Positions 23,095 to 35,804 of a stretch of DNA of 64,000 nt are shown piece after piece. This DNA comes from Icerya purchasi (taxonomy: Eukaryota; Arthropoda; Insecta; Hemiptera; Monophlebidae). Numbering within the stretch: the first letter of the stretch is position 1; every line of letters begins with the position of its first letter. The notes under the pieces are model-generated. The model searched no databases and had not been told where the DNA came from. It worked only from the letters and a program-made list of their open reading frames with translations. The position numbers and the translations under genes were made by a program. Location of the stretch: assembly GCA_039619475.1 (NCBI GenBank), contig CM077115.1, positions 421,165,671-421,229,670 of the forward strand. The letters run 5' to 3'.

Positions 23095-24170
23095 TTTTTG
23101 TTTTGAGCCTCAAGGTATGAAAATTTTGAACATTTTATAATTTCCCTAATAGATATTGACTTGAAGCTGTCGATTAAAAAAAAAAATTAGCTTTCCAAGT
23201 GCCATAGAACGGTCTCAGGACTTTTTTGTGATTTTTCATCTAATAATACGAAAATTGAAATTAGTTTTGTTAAAAGTTTGAATTGAAATAGCTCAAAAAG
23301 TTCAATCGCTAGAATGGTAGTGTAAGCGAGGGAAATACTCTAAATTCAATTCTCTTTTAAATGAGACCTAGAGCAGTTCAGTAGAATAATTAGTTTTTGA
23401 TAAACGATTAAAAAATTGAAAAACGGAAAAAAAATGTGATTTATTGCTTTGATTTATTGCTTGTTTTGAACCCTAACGTATGAAAATTTTGAGCGTTTTA
23501 TATTTTTTCTACATGCTGCTGATGTAGAGCTGTCGATTTACAAAAAAAATAGCTTTCCAAGTGCCATAGAACGGTCTCAGAACTTTTTTTTTTGACTTTT
23601 TGTCTATTTTTTGATTTATTGCTCATTTTGAGTCCTAAGGTATTAAAATTTTGAGCATTTTATATTTTTCCTAAATGCTACCGATCTGGAGCTGTCGATT
23701 AAAAAAAAAATTAACTTCCTAAATGCCATAGAACGGCCTCAGGACTTTTTTGTAATTTTTGGTCTTTGTCTTATTTTCTTCTATTTTGGTAGAAAAATTT
23801 GATACATCGCTCGTTTTGAGCCCCAAGGTATGAAAATTTTGAATATAATTTCCCTAAAAGATATTGACTTGAAGCTGTGGATTAAAAAAATAATTAGCTT
23901 TCTAAGTGCCATAGAACGGGCTCAGGATTTTTTTTCATTTTTGGTCTTCTGTCTTATTTTGGTCTATGGTGGAAGAAAAATTTTATTCATTGCTCGTTTT
24001 GAACCTCAAGGTATAAAAATTTTGGACATTCTATAATTTTCCTAAAAGCCGCTGACCTGGAGCTGTCGATTAAAAAAAAAAAATAGCTTTCTAAGTGCCA
24101 TAGAACGGTCTCAGGACTTTTTTTTGATTTTTCGTTTATTTTTTTCCGATTTTTCGTCTATTTATTTCCT
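23095..24170. repeat. Tandem repeat, five units of roughly 160-190 bp
   Basis: Five diverged units share GTATGAAAATTTTGA (starts near 23117, 23480, 23642, 23830, 24013), then AGCTGTCGATTAAAAAAA, TTTC(C/T)AAGTGCCATAGAACG and GGTCTCAGGACTTTTTT. Spacings are about 363, 162, 188 and 183 bp. The first gap holds about 180 bp of non-repeat sequence with its own G/C content. The array ends at an (AT)n tract (24181). No coding. Confidence 0.85.
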
Positions 24171-24178
24171 TGGCGCTT

Positions 24179-24180
<2 letters not shown>

Positions 24181-24226
<46 letters not shown>

Positions 24227-24276
24227 GTACATGTATATGTATATGTACATGTATATATGTATATGTATGTATATTA
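24181..24276. repeat. (AT)n and ATGT microsatellite
   Basis: Pure AT to about 24220, then GTATATGTACAT-type variants up to the LINE relic at 24280. Confidence 0.9.
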
Positions 24277-24279
24277 TAT

Positions 24280-24905
24280 TCGGGGGTACCGCAAGGTTCG
24301 AATTTAGGTCCGCTACTATTTTTAATTTTTATTAATGATGTGGATAATTCGCTTAAATCAAGATTTCTATTATTTGCGAACGACTTAACGATATATTTAC
24401 CAATTACATCTGAATCTGACTGCATTACATTACAGAATGATTTAGATAAACTGGTAGAGTGAAGTCAGCGGAATAATTTGCCCTTCAATTATTCAAAATG
24501 TGTATATATAAAATTTTCCCGAAAAGAAACATATGCATGCACAATTATATTATGAATGGATCTAGCATTAAAAATGTTAACTATGTACGGGATGTTGGGG
24601 TTTACATTGACAGCAAGGTAGATATCTCAGAGCACATCAAACCACATCACTAATCTCGCATATAAAACTATACTGGGTTCATTTTATTTGAAATTCAACA
24701 ATGTTCATTAATACAGACACTATTCGTATTCTTTTTATAGGGCACTTGTACGTCCTCAGAATATTGTTCAGTAATGTGGGATGATCCTTTTTATGATAAG
24801 GATAATAAAATTATTGAAAATGTTCAGTCAAAATTCTTAAGATATCTTTATTTCCGCACGGTTAAAATTTACCCACAGTATATGAATCACATTATCTTGA
24901 ATGAT
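24280..24905 (+). pseudogene. CR1/jockey-type LINE reverse transcriptase relic
   Basis: Reads [20 protein letters not shown], then [14 protein letters not shown] (the FADD active site changed to FAND, so catalytically dead), [13 protein letters not shown], a decayed thumb (VRDVGVYIDSK, ISEHI), and EYCSVMWDDPFYDKDNKIIE then NVQSKFLRYLYF. Multiple stops and frameshifts. The 5' end coincides with an AT microsatellite. Confidence 0.8.
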
Positions 24906-26180
24906 AAAAAATGATGTACTTTAGCGTAATGCACACACGGATATTATAAACGGCATTAATTAGAGTCGGCACCGAATACAAATTACAAGAATAATACAAA
25001 AACTGAATTAAATGAGTATAGCAATACGATCACTCGTTTTCTGTAAGCCGAGTATTGGCAACATCGGGAATATTTAATGCGATTTTTGATTTTCTTTCCC
25101 CTCTGAATTTGGCCATCTATGGACCATGTGAAAAAACAGCTACTTTTTTATTTTCTATTTATCCGAGTACTCTTTCGTCATTTCGTTGCGTTACTTTTTT
25201 CCCCTCTCACGTGCCCATTTTTTCCCAGTTTTAGTTTTTTTCTCCTTCACATGTGCTACGTGTAACTACTATGGTCATTTACATGCATGCGGGTAATTTA
25301 AATACGCTGGGTCGCTGTAAAATATGTCATCTTTTTTTGTCAAATAATTGTTTATTAAATTTTTACAGCACATCGAGAGGAGCCGGCATTTTCTTTTTTT
25401 TTTTACTATTTTATTTCGCAGTTGTTCGAGTAAATAGTTCTGAGTGATAATACAGTTAGATGAAGTTAAACGTTGCTACTTTCTGTAAATTTTGGATATT
25501 CATATTTTCCTGCATTCTAATGAGACAAATAGGTTGTGTTTGGTAACTCCTTCGTCAGTCCTAACACTGATCAATACAATTTACAATAAACAAAGAATCA
25601 TTCGACAGATAGTCAATACACAGTAGTGTGAAAACGTAACATATTTCCGTCAGTTATGATTTTGTAAATGGCTCTATGCGGGTTTCAAATTCGTTTTCGT
25701 TTTTTGAATCTAATGTTAACAAGGATTACTCAGCCGACATAGAATTATTGTCGGAAAAACCCTTACTGTATGCATAATGTATAGTACATATGTAAAAAAA
25801 ATGTTCATCGCGTGCTATCGGCTATATTACGGATATCATTTGGCCATGCTCTCGATCAGTGCAAATGTACGATGTTGATATATACTGTTAGTCCAAATAA
25901 CTATGACATTCAAGTCGTTTTATAATTTCATCTAAATGTAGCCATGATACGGGGTTGAACGGACAGTATTGCTCGTTATATTTTCTGGGATTCTGCAATG
26001 CGCATTATGTACGACAGCACCGTTGAATGCGTAGTATTATGGTCCAAAACTATTTGTTGTTGGGCAAGCGTACATCGCTCTGAGTCGGTTCGATTCCTCA
26101 CTGAAAAACAGAGCTATTCTAAAGTTATTACCTATCTTGTAGCGGCGGCGTGCTGCCCGAACAGAAAGAAAATAATAAAA
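24906..26180. other. No recognised gene
   Basis: AT-rich sequence. A GGTTCGATTCC (26088-26098) resembles a pol III B box but has no matching tRNA fold around it. Small frames are not assignable. Confidence 0.4.
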
Positions 26181-26184
26181 TATA

Positions 26185-26632
26185 AGTAAAAAAAAACTTT
26201 TTAAAGGTAAGTTTTTAAAAGAAAAGAATGGTAAGATAACGTTTTGAAAGTGGCAGCTCTAAACACGCAAAATTCATCTGGTTCACACGAGTGAACCATA
26301 ATAAAACTAATATCAAAATTATCGAAAAATAAGCGTGCATTATGCAGATAACGTCATACATCTATAATAATAATAATTGTGTTAATTTAATGGATATGGA
26401 TTTGTGGCAAGATTACATATAATGGAAAAAAAAAAATTAATAATTTTCTCTTACATCTATTGTATAACACATTATATGTATATGTTTTAGATAATTTTGA
26501 TAATACATCCATCCATATAAGCTACATACCGAGATGGGTTCTGAATATTCAGAGCTGCCACTGTCAAGACGTTATTTATTCTATTTTTTTAATAGAAATA
26601 AAAATTCGATTTTAAAAAGTTATTTTTTACTA
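26185..26632. mobile_element. Foldback-type MITE, roughly 80-90 bp inverted ends
   Basis: The left side AGTAAAAAAAAACTTTTTAA ... ATAACGTTTTGA..GTGGCAGCTCT (to about 26262) is inverted on the right as AGAGCTGCCACTGTCAAGAC ... TTAAAAAGTTATTTTTTACT (26553-26632). The centre is non-coding. Target duplication not determined. Confidence 0.7.
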
Positions 26633-26639
26633 ATATTCC

Positions 26640-27935
26640 TATTATGCTTGGTAATTTACAATTTACCATCTTTTCTTGATTTTGCATAATGGAGTAGTGA
26701 GATGTAGTTTTACTTTTTCACAGTTATTCTTCTTACGCTATGCAATTAGTATAATGCGATTTTTCGTTAAACTGATAATAGTTCACTCGAGTTATATGTA
26801 GAAGCAATTATTTCGCATCGGCTACAGATATGAATTCATTATAATCTCTTTGAGCGGTTTTAGGTAGATCTTTATAGCGAAATATTAAATAGTAGGATTG
26901 GAAGGATTTAACCGAAGTTTAGAAAGTTCAATTTTGTTTCGGAAGAACTGTGAACACGTCAAAACACATATCTATACAGGTGTCGATAATTTGGAAAGAC
27001 AAAAATTAAGGTCACTAAAATTCTATCTTAGAGCGCAATATTCTCAGTGTTTTCCCGGAAAGCAGAAAATGCATAGAAGATACATACTCTGCCTACGGAG
27101 AAGTATTTTACGAATTTCTCGGACCACGAAAAGAACAGACCAATCCAATTCGGATGAAATAGAACCGAAATATCCTTTGGTAACACTGATATAAAAGTTG
27201 CGCTATGTTAATAGTGTTTGTAAAAAAAAAAAGTGATTGAAAGAAAATCGGAAATACTCTGGCTGGATACAATAGCGCAAAAGCTCATTGTTATCGGAAC
27301 AAATAGAGAATTATCGCATGTAATATCAGACGCGTAAGGAGAAAAAGTTAGCTTTTAAAGAGCGTCTTTTGTAAAAGTCCCTATTATAATTCATCATCAG
27401 GTAAGCCTTCTAGAATATCCGTTTCTTTCGAAGTTACTTGATAATTGTAATGGCTACTTTACATAGCCACAACTATTTCAGTGTAGTGCGATATAGAACT
27501 GAAAAAAGTAATAAATTTGAGGTAGTCGATTTAATCTTTCTCTGTCCAATTATTGGAAGAAAAAAAAAACAACAAAAAAAAACAACAAAAAAAAACAAAA
27601 AAAACAACAAAAAAAAACAACAAAAAAAAAACGTTTCATGTCCTTCTAACAAGAAAACTCACATTTGATGTAGTCTCAAGTTTTCAAACTCAACCAAACC
27701 GATTGGCGGAATATTTTCACGGAGATCGCGACAGCACGTTTTTATAATTGATTACATTATCGACACCGATTTAATAATTCTATTCCGTTCATTTTTACCA
27801 TTATTCATAGTGCATGGGAACTATTAACACAAACTATGAATAGCAGGAAAGTGAAATTACGACCAAAAGCGAAAATGACGCGGAGAGAAGTAAAGTGAAG
27901 TAAAAAAGTTAAAAACAACATGAAAATAGCATGTC
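26640..27935. other. No recognised gene; A-rich simple repeat at 27559-27631
   Basis: A 98-codon plus-strand frame at 26898-27194 is unassignable. The AAAAAACAAC-type simple repeat at 27559-27631 gives a spurious Lys/Asn-rich frame. Confidence 0.45.
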
Positions 27936-27939
27936 TCAC

Positions 27940-28475
27940 AAAAAAGAAAGTGCTTGGATATAAAGCTAAGAAAACTCTACTGGCTTCTTGGTAAGCATTC
28001 CAGCTTGTCGATCGAAAACAAAGTATTAATATATAAAATAATATTGAAACCAGTATGGACATACTGACTTTATGGGGCTGTGCTGAAAATACACACATTA
28101 ATAAAATACAACGTTTCCAAAATAAAGCTATTAGACTCATTGTGTCACCTCCTTCGTATGTCTCCACGGACACACTCCATAGGGACTTCAACATACCTTA
28201 CGTAAAGGAAGAAATAAAACTTGCCGCTCATATACTAGTCGATTAGAAACACATCCCAACCCACTAGCTATCAACCTGCTTGACGATAGTCAAGAAATTC
28301 GCGACGGCTGAAGCGTTCTAGAGTCTTTGACTTTGTTTAGAACTTGAATAGATGCTCCTGGGGAACCCTGATAGTGGTGGCCCCTTACGCGTTAATTTGC
28401 ATTCCAGTACAATTGCGCTTGATGGTCTATGGAGACCAGTTGTAATTAATAAAAAATAATATAAAAAAACAAAAA
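27940..28475 (+). pseudogene. Jockey-type LINE, 3' end of ORF2 and A-rich tail
   Basis: The first frame reads KLRKLYWLLGKHSSLSIENK, VLIYKIILKPVWTY, then a stop and frameshift. The second reads LWGCAENTHINKIQRFQNKA, IRLIVSPPSYVSTDTLHRDF, NIPYVKEEIKLAAHILVD. A further shift gives PLAINLLDDSQEIR and RLKRS. This is the canonical jockey C-terminus. The 3' part ends in an A-rich tail (28450-28485). 5' truncated. Confidence 0.85.
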
Positions 28476-28591
28476 AAAAAAACGTGAAAATAATATATAA
28501 AATCGGTAATTGCAAAAAAGATGGGTTATTGAATAGACTAAATTGACATACCTTAATAAGCTAGATACATTTCTGTAAAATGAGGGATGGT

Positions 28592-28863
28592 CATGGACGT
28601 CGCCAGCGAGGAGCAGGGGGGGGGCAGCTGCTCCTCCCTGGAGCCTTGAAACTTTTTAATCAATTGGCCATAATGAGTATTCATAGGCGCGTAATCATGA
28701 ATAATTTTCCAGAAACCCACGAAAATTATGTTTTAATTAAGATTGTATTCTTGTTTAATAAAATATTAAGCCTTTACAACTTATAAATTTTATTTTTTCT
28801 ATAACTTATATCCTTTTTCTATCATCTCCCCCCCGCCCCGCCCCTCGGCTGGCGACGCCCTTG
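28592..28863. mobile_element. hAT-type MITE, 272 bp
   Basis: Ends CATGGACGTCGCCAGC and GCTGGCGACGCCCTTG are inverted with two mismatches. The perfect 8-bp duplication GGGATGGT flanks both sides (28584-28591 and 28864-28871). The interior is GC-rich at both ends and AT-rich in the middle, with no coding. A small non-autonomous hAT derivative. Confidence 0.88.
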
Positions 28864-28961
28864 GGGATGGTTTAAACAGCGGGTATGCAAGTGAACCAGT
28901 TGGACAACAGTAATAGATGGCAGTCATTTATTTATTTTTTTAAATTTCTAGTGGCAGCCAT

Positions 28962-28994
28962 TCTTCTTCTTCTTCTTCTTCTTCTTCTTCTTTT
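28962..28994. repeat. (TTC)n microsatellite
   Basis: About eleven TTC units just upstream of the poly-T start of the next LINE tail. Read on the minus strand they are GAA repeats. Confidence 0.9.
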
Positions 28995-29022
28995 TAAGAG
29001 TGTCTTACTCAGTCTCTGAGCG

Positions 29023-29165
29023 TTTTTTTTTTTTTTTTTTTTTTTTTTTTTGGGCTCGTCAACCAAGGACCTTTACCCAGAAACAAAAGGTAAGGAAAGA
29101 AGTCGGTTATATTTTGATTCGATCAGAGATTTTAACTAAAAAGGAACAAATAGCAGGAATAACAA
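29023..29165 (-). mobile_element. I-like LINE, 3' end only
   Basis: A poly-T of 29 bases (29023-29051), then GGGCTCGTCAACCAAGGACC and TTTACCCAGAAACAAAAGG. This is nearly the same sequence that follows the poly-T of the longer LINE copy at 45386. It is the 3' UTR and poly(A) tail of a minus-strand LINE, heavily 5' truncated. Confidence 0.85.
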
Positions 29166-29229
29166 TCGCTATCATTACAGCGGCGGCCATTAAATCAAAC
29201 TATTTATATGGATGTCCAATTTAAATAAT

Positions 29230-30650
29230 CGCGTAACTTTAAACAAAAAGCGAAAAAAGCAAACGAAAAATCAGACACCTACTACATGTGGTTTTCAATA
29301 GAAATAAAATAAAAAAAAACTAAAAACCCAACTTAAAATTAATAAAAATTATAAAATTTCATATTTTTATTTAATTTTCAGTAAGATAAAAAATAAATTT
29401 ATCGATAATTATTCGTCAATCGAATAAATTAGAGTCGAATTACAAAGAGTAGCGACGTTCTACCTATCAGTATGAACGGTAAAGAAGCAGAATGAACTGG
29501 TGTCAGTAATGTAAAAATTCGAGTTTAATTGCACAAATAAAATCACGAAAACCTAGAAACACAAAAACAAACAGATAAATTACGAAAACCTCGCGTCCAA
29601 TTTGATATTTATAGCAATTTCTATTCCCAATTCGTCACGGGTATTCGCAAGTAGTCGGCGTTTTCGTAATTTATGCATATGTTTTTATGCATGTGCAATT
29701 TTATTTATGTAGTTAAAATTTTTACCGCATACGCTAGCGACATTATTAATTATTTCTCATATGGAATTAACTTATTGATCGAATTGGGAAGGGTTAAAAA
29801 AAGGAAGAAAGAGTTTCAATCGAAAAAGATTTTTACTGGTTTCCCCCGGTTAATATTTGTAGAAGAGGTGAAAAATGGTAGCGGTTAAACTGTCTCTCCA
29901 TTTTAAATGTTTGCATTCGGCCGGTAAATTAAAATGCGAACGATGAAGGCGCATTAAATTAAAATTAATGAGATTCGCCGTGCAAAAAATGTTGAAGAGA
30001 CGAGTGAATGGACAGAATCTAAGCTGGTAAAACTAAATTAATACGAAAATGTTTCACAGAAGAAGACACTCTTCTTCAGAACACATACTTAACACGACGG
30101 TGTGTTGTAACTTATGAATCTTCCTTCAGCACTACGGGAGCGTAGGAATGTTTTCAATAGGAAATCAGGAAGACAACATTGCGGCCATCGACTACGAGCT
30201 TCGTCGCACGCTATATTCCATGTCGGTGAATTTTTTTACTTTTTTCCCCTTTTCCAGGCTCTGTTGAAAAAAGTAAAGGGAAAATATTTTTAAGATGGTA
30301 TGAAAGGAATCGCGTGTACATTCTCTCCGCATGAATGGTTTATTATAACGATCTGCTTAAGGCCGACTCTGGCACTTATACGGGACAAATCAAGCAGCGT
30401 ATTTATAATGCTCTCTCTTCTATCTCACCCTTTTATTTATTTTTTCGCTTTTTATTCCATTCCTCGGTTAATTTCTTCAACATAATTAAACTAACTTTTC
30501 CCTATGCTCCTCTTATAGGTCTATTCTTTTTGTTCTTTGGCTATATATGCTCAAGGTTAGCGTTTTTTGTTTTTTTTTATTTTTTTATTTTTGATGGGGG
30601 TTATATTCGATAGAAAAATAATTGAAAAACCTTCAAACGAATTAATTATT
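29230..30650. other. No recognised gene
   Basis: Only short frames. One (near 30335-30400) contains LKADSGTYTG, resembling an Ig strand-F motif without the Cys, which is not enough to call. Confidence 0.4.
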
Positions 30651-30651
30651 A

Positions 30652-30712
30652 TAATATATATATATATATATATATGTATGTCTATATATGTCTATATATG
30701 TATATATAAACA
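30652..30712. repeat. (AT)n microsatellite with ATGTCT variants
   Basis: TA tract followed by repeated TATATATGTC units. Confidence 0.85.
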
Positions 30713-30714
30713 AG

Positions 30715-33700
30715 TAAAATCGTAATTAAAATAAAATTAAAATACACTTGTTGAATAGGGTAGTCGATTGAAATTAACGTTAACGTAAATTAATCTCACG
30801 GGCAAAGTGGTATTTTAAACGAGAGGACGTAGCAGAAAATCATAAAAGTATGAGTAAATATTTAAAATTCTTCGGTTCAACCGTTATCCGAGAATGTGTG
30901 AATTTAATATATTACTTACTCGCTTCTTACGCGGCATCTGTAGTTTAAACTTAGGAATAAACCAGTTGATTTCAGGAAAGGAAGTAATCAATTGAACATA
31001 CTGTTACAGTTTTAGGTTACAGTTTAAGGCGAAGAGATCAAGCGTTAAATAATTTCAGGTGAAGTAAGTAGGCGCAGGTTGTTTGTTAAAGGTAATAGGA
31101 GTGCGCCAGTTTAACGTGATAAGGCCTGCAGGTTTTTCATTTGATATTTTATTTTTAATAGTTCTCTTCTTCGCCACCGGTTACCCTCTCCACAGACAAT
31201 GACGTACCTAAGGTGTCGCTTTGGGAGGGACAGACCCCAGTTTGGTTTTTGAAAAGCGTGTGTAATATCACTTAAAGAGGCCGAAATATTACTTTTGGCG
31301 TACTTTTTAAAGAATTCCGGTACAGAAGATCAAATGTAATTGTAGACACCTGTTATATTAATTCTGCATTAGCATCTTCGATATAAATATGCCGTATAAG
31401 CATCTTTGTTATAAATTATGTCTTACAGGCATCTTTACATTTAATCAATCAATCCACCCTATTATTGCCGCTGTCCACAGGTACCTGTTATATTTCGGAA
31501 TTTCGAAAAAAAAAGCTATTTCAATGTAAGTGGAACCCACGACGTTGTATATTCTATGTTACATTGTAAATGTGGTTATTAAAGGGGTATTGCGAAGAGC
31601 AAAACTCTCTTTGTAGATGTTTCATCTACTCTATCAATCGTAAGAATGGCAGAAACTAAGCGATTTCCTAAAGCTTATAGCCGGGGGAACTCTGTTCGGC
31701 TAATTTTTTAACTGGAACAAGAAGAAGTCTTTTTAAAAAAATTTCGCTCTCTCATCTTTGATTTCTTTATGTAAAAAAATCCATCTTAGGTTTTTGGTTC
31801 CATCTTTCCGTAACGATCGCGCTCTTTATATCTGCCTACTCAATCTTAATTTCTGGTTCCTATTCGAGTTTCCTTTGATTTATTCCTGTAATAATTTTTT
31901 TTAAATTTTAATCGAATTCTATTACGTTTGCCTTCATCTTTCTCTAGTTTTCTTTTTACATTGCCTGCTAATCGTTTTTCCGTTTCTGTTGAATTTTCTT
32001 TATTCCATTTTATTAAGACATGGGTTTCCTTTTCCTTCTTATTGAGCCTTTTGTATACTATTTCTTTTCTGTGCATTATTCTGGTTAATCAGTTTCTTCA
32101 CAGATTATCAATATCTAACCAAAAACAAAATGTAACTCGCTCTTGCTGTTCTCATCGCTTTTTGGAAGAAAGAGAGTTGACATGTTTCCCTTCCCCGTAA
32201 AAAAAAAAAAAAAGAAAGAAAAACCTCAACAATAAAAAAGAAATAAATGAAAAATTAAAAACAACCTTTCTGAATTTGCGATAGTACCGATTTGTTTGAT
32301 GATTCAGTCGTCATCAATGAACCATAGTTGTGGAAATGTACTCAGTATTGCAATCAGAGTTGTGTATCACTAATCTCGCAATATGTTGTAGGTCTATGAA
32401 TAATGTATCTTTCTCAACCTATTCATTACAGTCTTGAACAATAATTCATTGATTTCCTTTTTCAGTCGCTTTCGAGATTTTCTATTTGCTGCGTCGCATG
32501 TTCTTGTTTGTTTCGATCTAACTCTAATGGACTGATTATTACTTTAGCGATGATTATTTATTTACGTTGTTATTAATTGTATCACACGGTAATTATATGT
32601 AATTTGCTAATATATAATTTCTATTTATTATATACTCCACCGTGTACCTAGAACGAGAAGGGAAAATACGGTAATGCCACTCTTCGGATACCAACCAATT
32701 AGGAGCCGGGATTTTTATACTATCATTGAATAAGCGCTACACACACCGTATTACAATTAGTCTGCTTGTTGTGTACTCATATCTTTTTAGCGTTATGGGT
32801 GTTAAAAGATTATCTACCTCAATAATTCTCAAATTTGCTCGCGATGATCGCCTGTTTTCCTTGTCGGGCAACTCAAACACGACGTAGAGGAATTAAAACT
32901 AACCACTTTAATAATTTTCTAACCCGTAATAAGTTGTTTGCTATGCTTGCGTCTTTACACGTGCTTTAGCAACACATTTGCCACTGCACAAACCAATGTA
33001 ATAATTTACTAACCTGTACACAGTCGATTGGAAGTTCATAGGTCAGCACTTTGACAGTGCATTTGTTCTCGACTAATTAAATACTTTTTAGCGCACATAC
33101 GGTTCACATCCGTATGTTCACCCAGCATTTATTTAAATTACAGTTAAAAACCATTATTATTCATTAGCATTTGGCATGCGTATTTTTTCTTGCACACATA
33201 TATGCTCATTCCTTCCGTCCAAACGTGGACATAATTTTTCTCCCTCGCTTCACCTTTTAATTTACCCGGCTCGTTGTCAGATTTACAGTTTTAGTTTTTC
33301 CTTTTTTTTTTTATATAATTTTTTTCTATAGTAATAAATTGTTGACTACCGTTTAAGGGAAATATTTTGCTTTAATAATTTAATTTACCGAAAGAATGAC
33401 GTAGTTAATTGTGTAAAAGGCCTTTTGTATAAGCGCATTAAAGGAGAACTAGTATTTGAGGGTCCGGGGAGCTCTCTTGTTGTTCCGGTACTCAGCGGAC
33501 ATCTACGTTAGTTGGTTCACCGTATCAACTTCACTGATTCTATCGGTCACTTTTCCTTGTTAACGGTTTTTCCACTTTATCATTTTGTTTCTATTTCTTA
33601 TTTATTTATAAATACAAAAAAGCGATAAGTGTGCAAGCAACTTTAAAAGGTGCGAAATATGAAACAACATATACAAATAAAATAAAACCGTTTACATTTG

Positions 33701-33760
33701 TGTGTTCATCTTATGATGTTAATGACGGAACAATAAGTACTCGCATATAGATGTTTCCAC
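30715..33760. other. No recognised gene
   Basis: AT-rich, with short Lys-rich or Phe-rich frames only. A GC-richer patch near 31195-31250 may be an element end. Nothing supportable. Confidence 0.4.
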
Positions 33761-33793
33761 GCACGCGCACACTCGCACGCGCGCACATACATA
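33760..33793. repeat. CA/CG microsatellite
   Basis: Alternating CACGCGCACAC run, a purine-pyrimidine alternating tract with Z-DNA potential. Confidence 0.75.
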
Positions 33794-34730
33794 TTAATAT
33801 TTACACAATTAAACATACGGGGGACTGTATAATATTATATGACAGATAAAAACGTGTATATGTATAACTTTTTAAAATCACGCATTTAAATACGATCATA
33901 TTGCAGACTTTTACGCGGACACACAATCATTTGTATGCTTTATATTCGGGGTCAGTCGATGTAATAACGACCTGTGGTGTCGGTCGCGAAGACTTGAAAA
34001 CAGGATGGTCTAAAATCGAACATACGGGGCTCTGGTCGTAATAAGTTATTTAATGTACGTTTATGATAACATACCGCGTGAGATATTATTTTGTAATTGT
34101 AACTTCATCGTGTCAGGTAATAAATTGAAAAGGTATATATATATATAATCTACCTTGGTATTTGTTGTGGCAAAGAATACCCCACTCATCGGGGGAAGTT
34201 TAGTTTTAGTACGGGCAAAATCGAAGTTTTTAATCGTTTTCGAACACATCAGTTTCACTTTACGTAGTTTAAGCGATGGTAAAAAGATGACCAAGTCGAG
34301 AAAAAAACTTTTCTTAAATAAAGGCAATACCTGTTTTTGAAACTGAGTAGTAATGCGTTTCAAAGGTTATTTTGTGAAGTTTATTCCAAGCTAAGTCATT
34401 GTACAGTTAAATTTTGAGATATTCAATACCGTTTCGGATTTGAAATTATTAAGCTGTTACAAAAAAGAAGAAGAAGAAAAAAAAAAAGAACGGTCGCCAT
34501 ATTACTATAAGTTTATTTTGTACAGTTGCCGTGTGAATAAAAAGGTTTGAAAATGTTAATAATAAATTTTTAAATTCTTAGCCCGCGAACTTTTTAGATC
34601 ATCCTATTGCATCTTTTGAAGAAGAAGAAAGAAAAACAATTTTACACATTTTATACAATAATGCATTAATCGTATTTTACCAGACGTTTTACATGGAAAA
34701 ATTTATTTGCAGAAGAAAAATAAAAAACAT

Positions 34731-34800
34731 GTATTTACTCCATTTATTTACTACATGTATTTACTACATGTATTTACTACATGTATTTACTACATGTATT
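34731..34800. repeat. Short tandem repeat, TATTTACTACATG
   Basis: Five consecutive units of the 13-14 bp motif, the first diverged (TATTTACTCCAT). No coding. Confidence 0.85.
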
Positions 34801-35497
34801 AGATTAATTTATTTTACGCATTTCCAGATATAATATATTTCGGCAAAATTCCTATCTTATTTTGTTCACTTCGTTATTAATTCGCTAAAAACGGGGATTA
34901 ATATTTTTGTTTGTTCATCCTATTTTTCTTACCTATTTCGTTTTTCTTTAGCATGAGTTCATATTTTTTATCCATCTAATGGATTTTCCAATGCGTAAAT
35001 CGTTACTTTAGATTGAAATTGATCTGTTTATATTTCATCGTTCTCAACTGTGACCGAAATAAATGAAAGCAGGGGTTACCGTTATTCGATCTTTTACGTA
35101 ACATTTGAGATTCCGAGATAGGGAGTCTTCTTACGTCGATATAGATAAGCGATACGTTATTTTTACAGGTTATACGTTTTCTCGAGTCTGCTTTTAAAAT
35201 TTAATCCATCCCGAAGTTTAATTTTAAATAATTTATTAAGTTCAAACACAAATACATGCGAATTGATGAGATAGCACAGAGTATTAGTAATCGTTTGTGC
35301 AGGTATGATGAACTTACAAATAAATCAGTATGTCTTCGCAAAGATTCTAGCGACGGTCGATTAGAAAAAAAAAACAAAAAAACTAAGAATGTACGTTAAA
35401 TTTATAAAGGAAAAAAAAAAAAAAATGAATAAAAGTCTTTAACGTGTATTGCGCCGTTATTAGATTTCCAAACATTATCGAAATCGCACTGTGCTAG

Positions 35498-35503
35498 TTT
35501 ATT
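35498..35503 (-). promoter_or_regulatory. Candidate poly(A) signal for the JHBP-like gene
   Basis: TTTATT on the plus strand reads AATAAA on the coding strand, about 300 bases after the stop codon at 35805. No closer perfect signal was seen. Position-based inference. Confidence 0.35.
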
Positions 35504-35804
35504 AGTGTAATCGAGGTCACAGCGAAGGAAGGAAGAGTAAGAAGAAAACCGAACGTTCTAGAGTAAATGCACAGTCAATACGAACGTAAAAGCACTGCTA
35601 GTGTTGCTGCAGGAAAACTAAAGAAATGACTTAAATAAGAATTATAGAGTATTTCGATCGTACGCTATAACGGCAAATCCGCACTCAGCCGGACGACTGA
35701 AAAAGGCCGAGCTGAGACGAGTTAACAAAATAAGATAAAATCTATCGTCGAATATTGGCGAATAATAATTTTGGATAATCTTGAATAACTTGTGACGGTT
35801 TCTT

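Noticed and set aside
26075..26110. GGTTCGATTCC, a perfect-looking pol III B box
   Set aside because: No A box at proper spacing and no cloverleaf could be drawn. Not called a tRNA.
27438..27747. Lys/Asn-rich frames
   Set aside because: Produced by the AAAAAACAAC simple repeat.
27805..28194. 129-codon minus-strand frame
   Set aside because: Antisense to the jockey ORF2 remnant, which has clear family motifs on the plus strand.
30335..30613. LKADSGTYTG, resembling an immunoglobulin strand-F motif
   Set aside because: The key Cys is replaced, no other Ig features surround it, and the rest of the frame is a low-complexity Phe-rich run. Likely chance.
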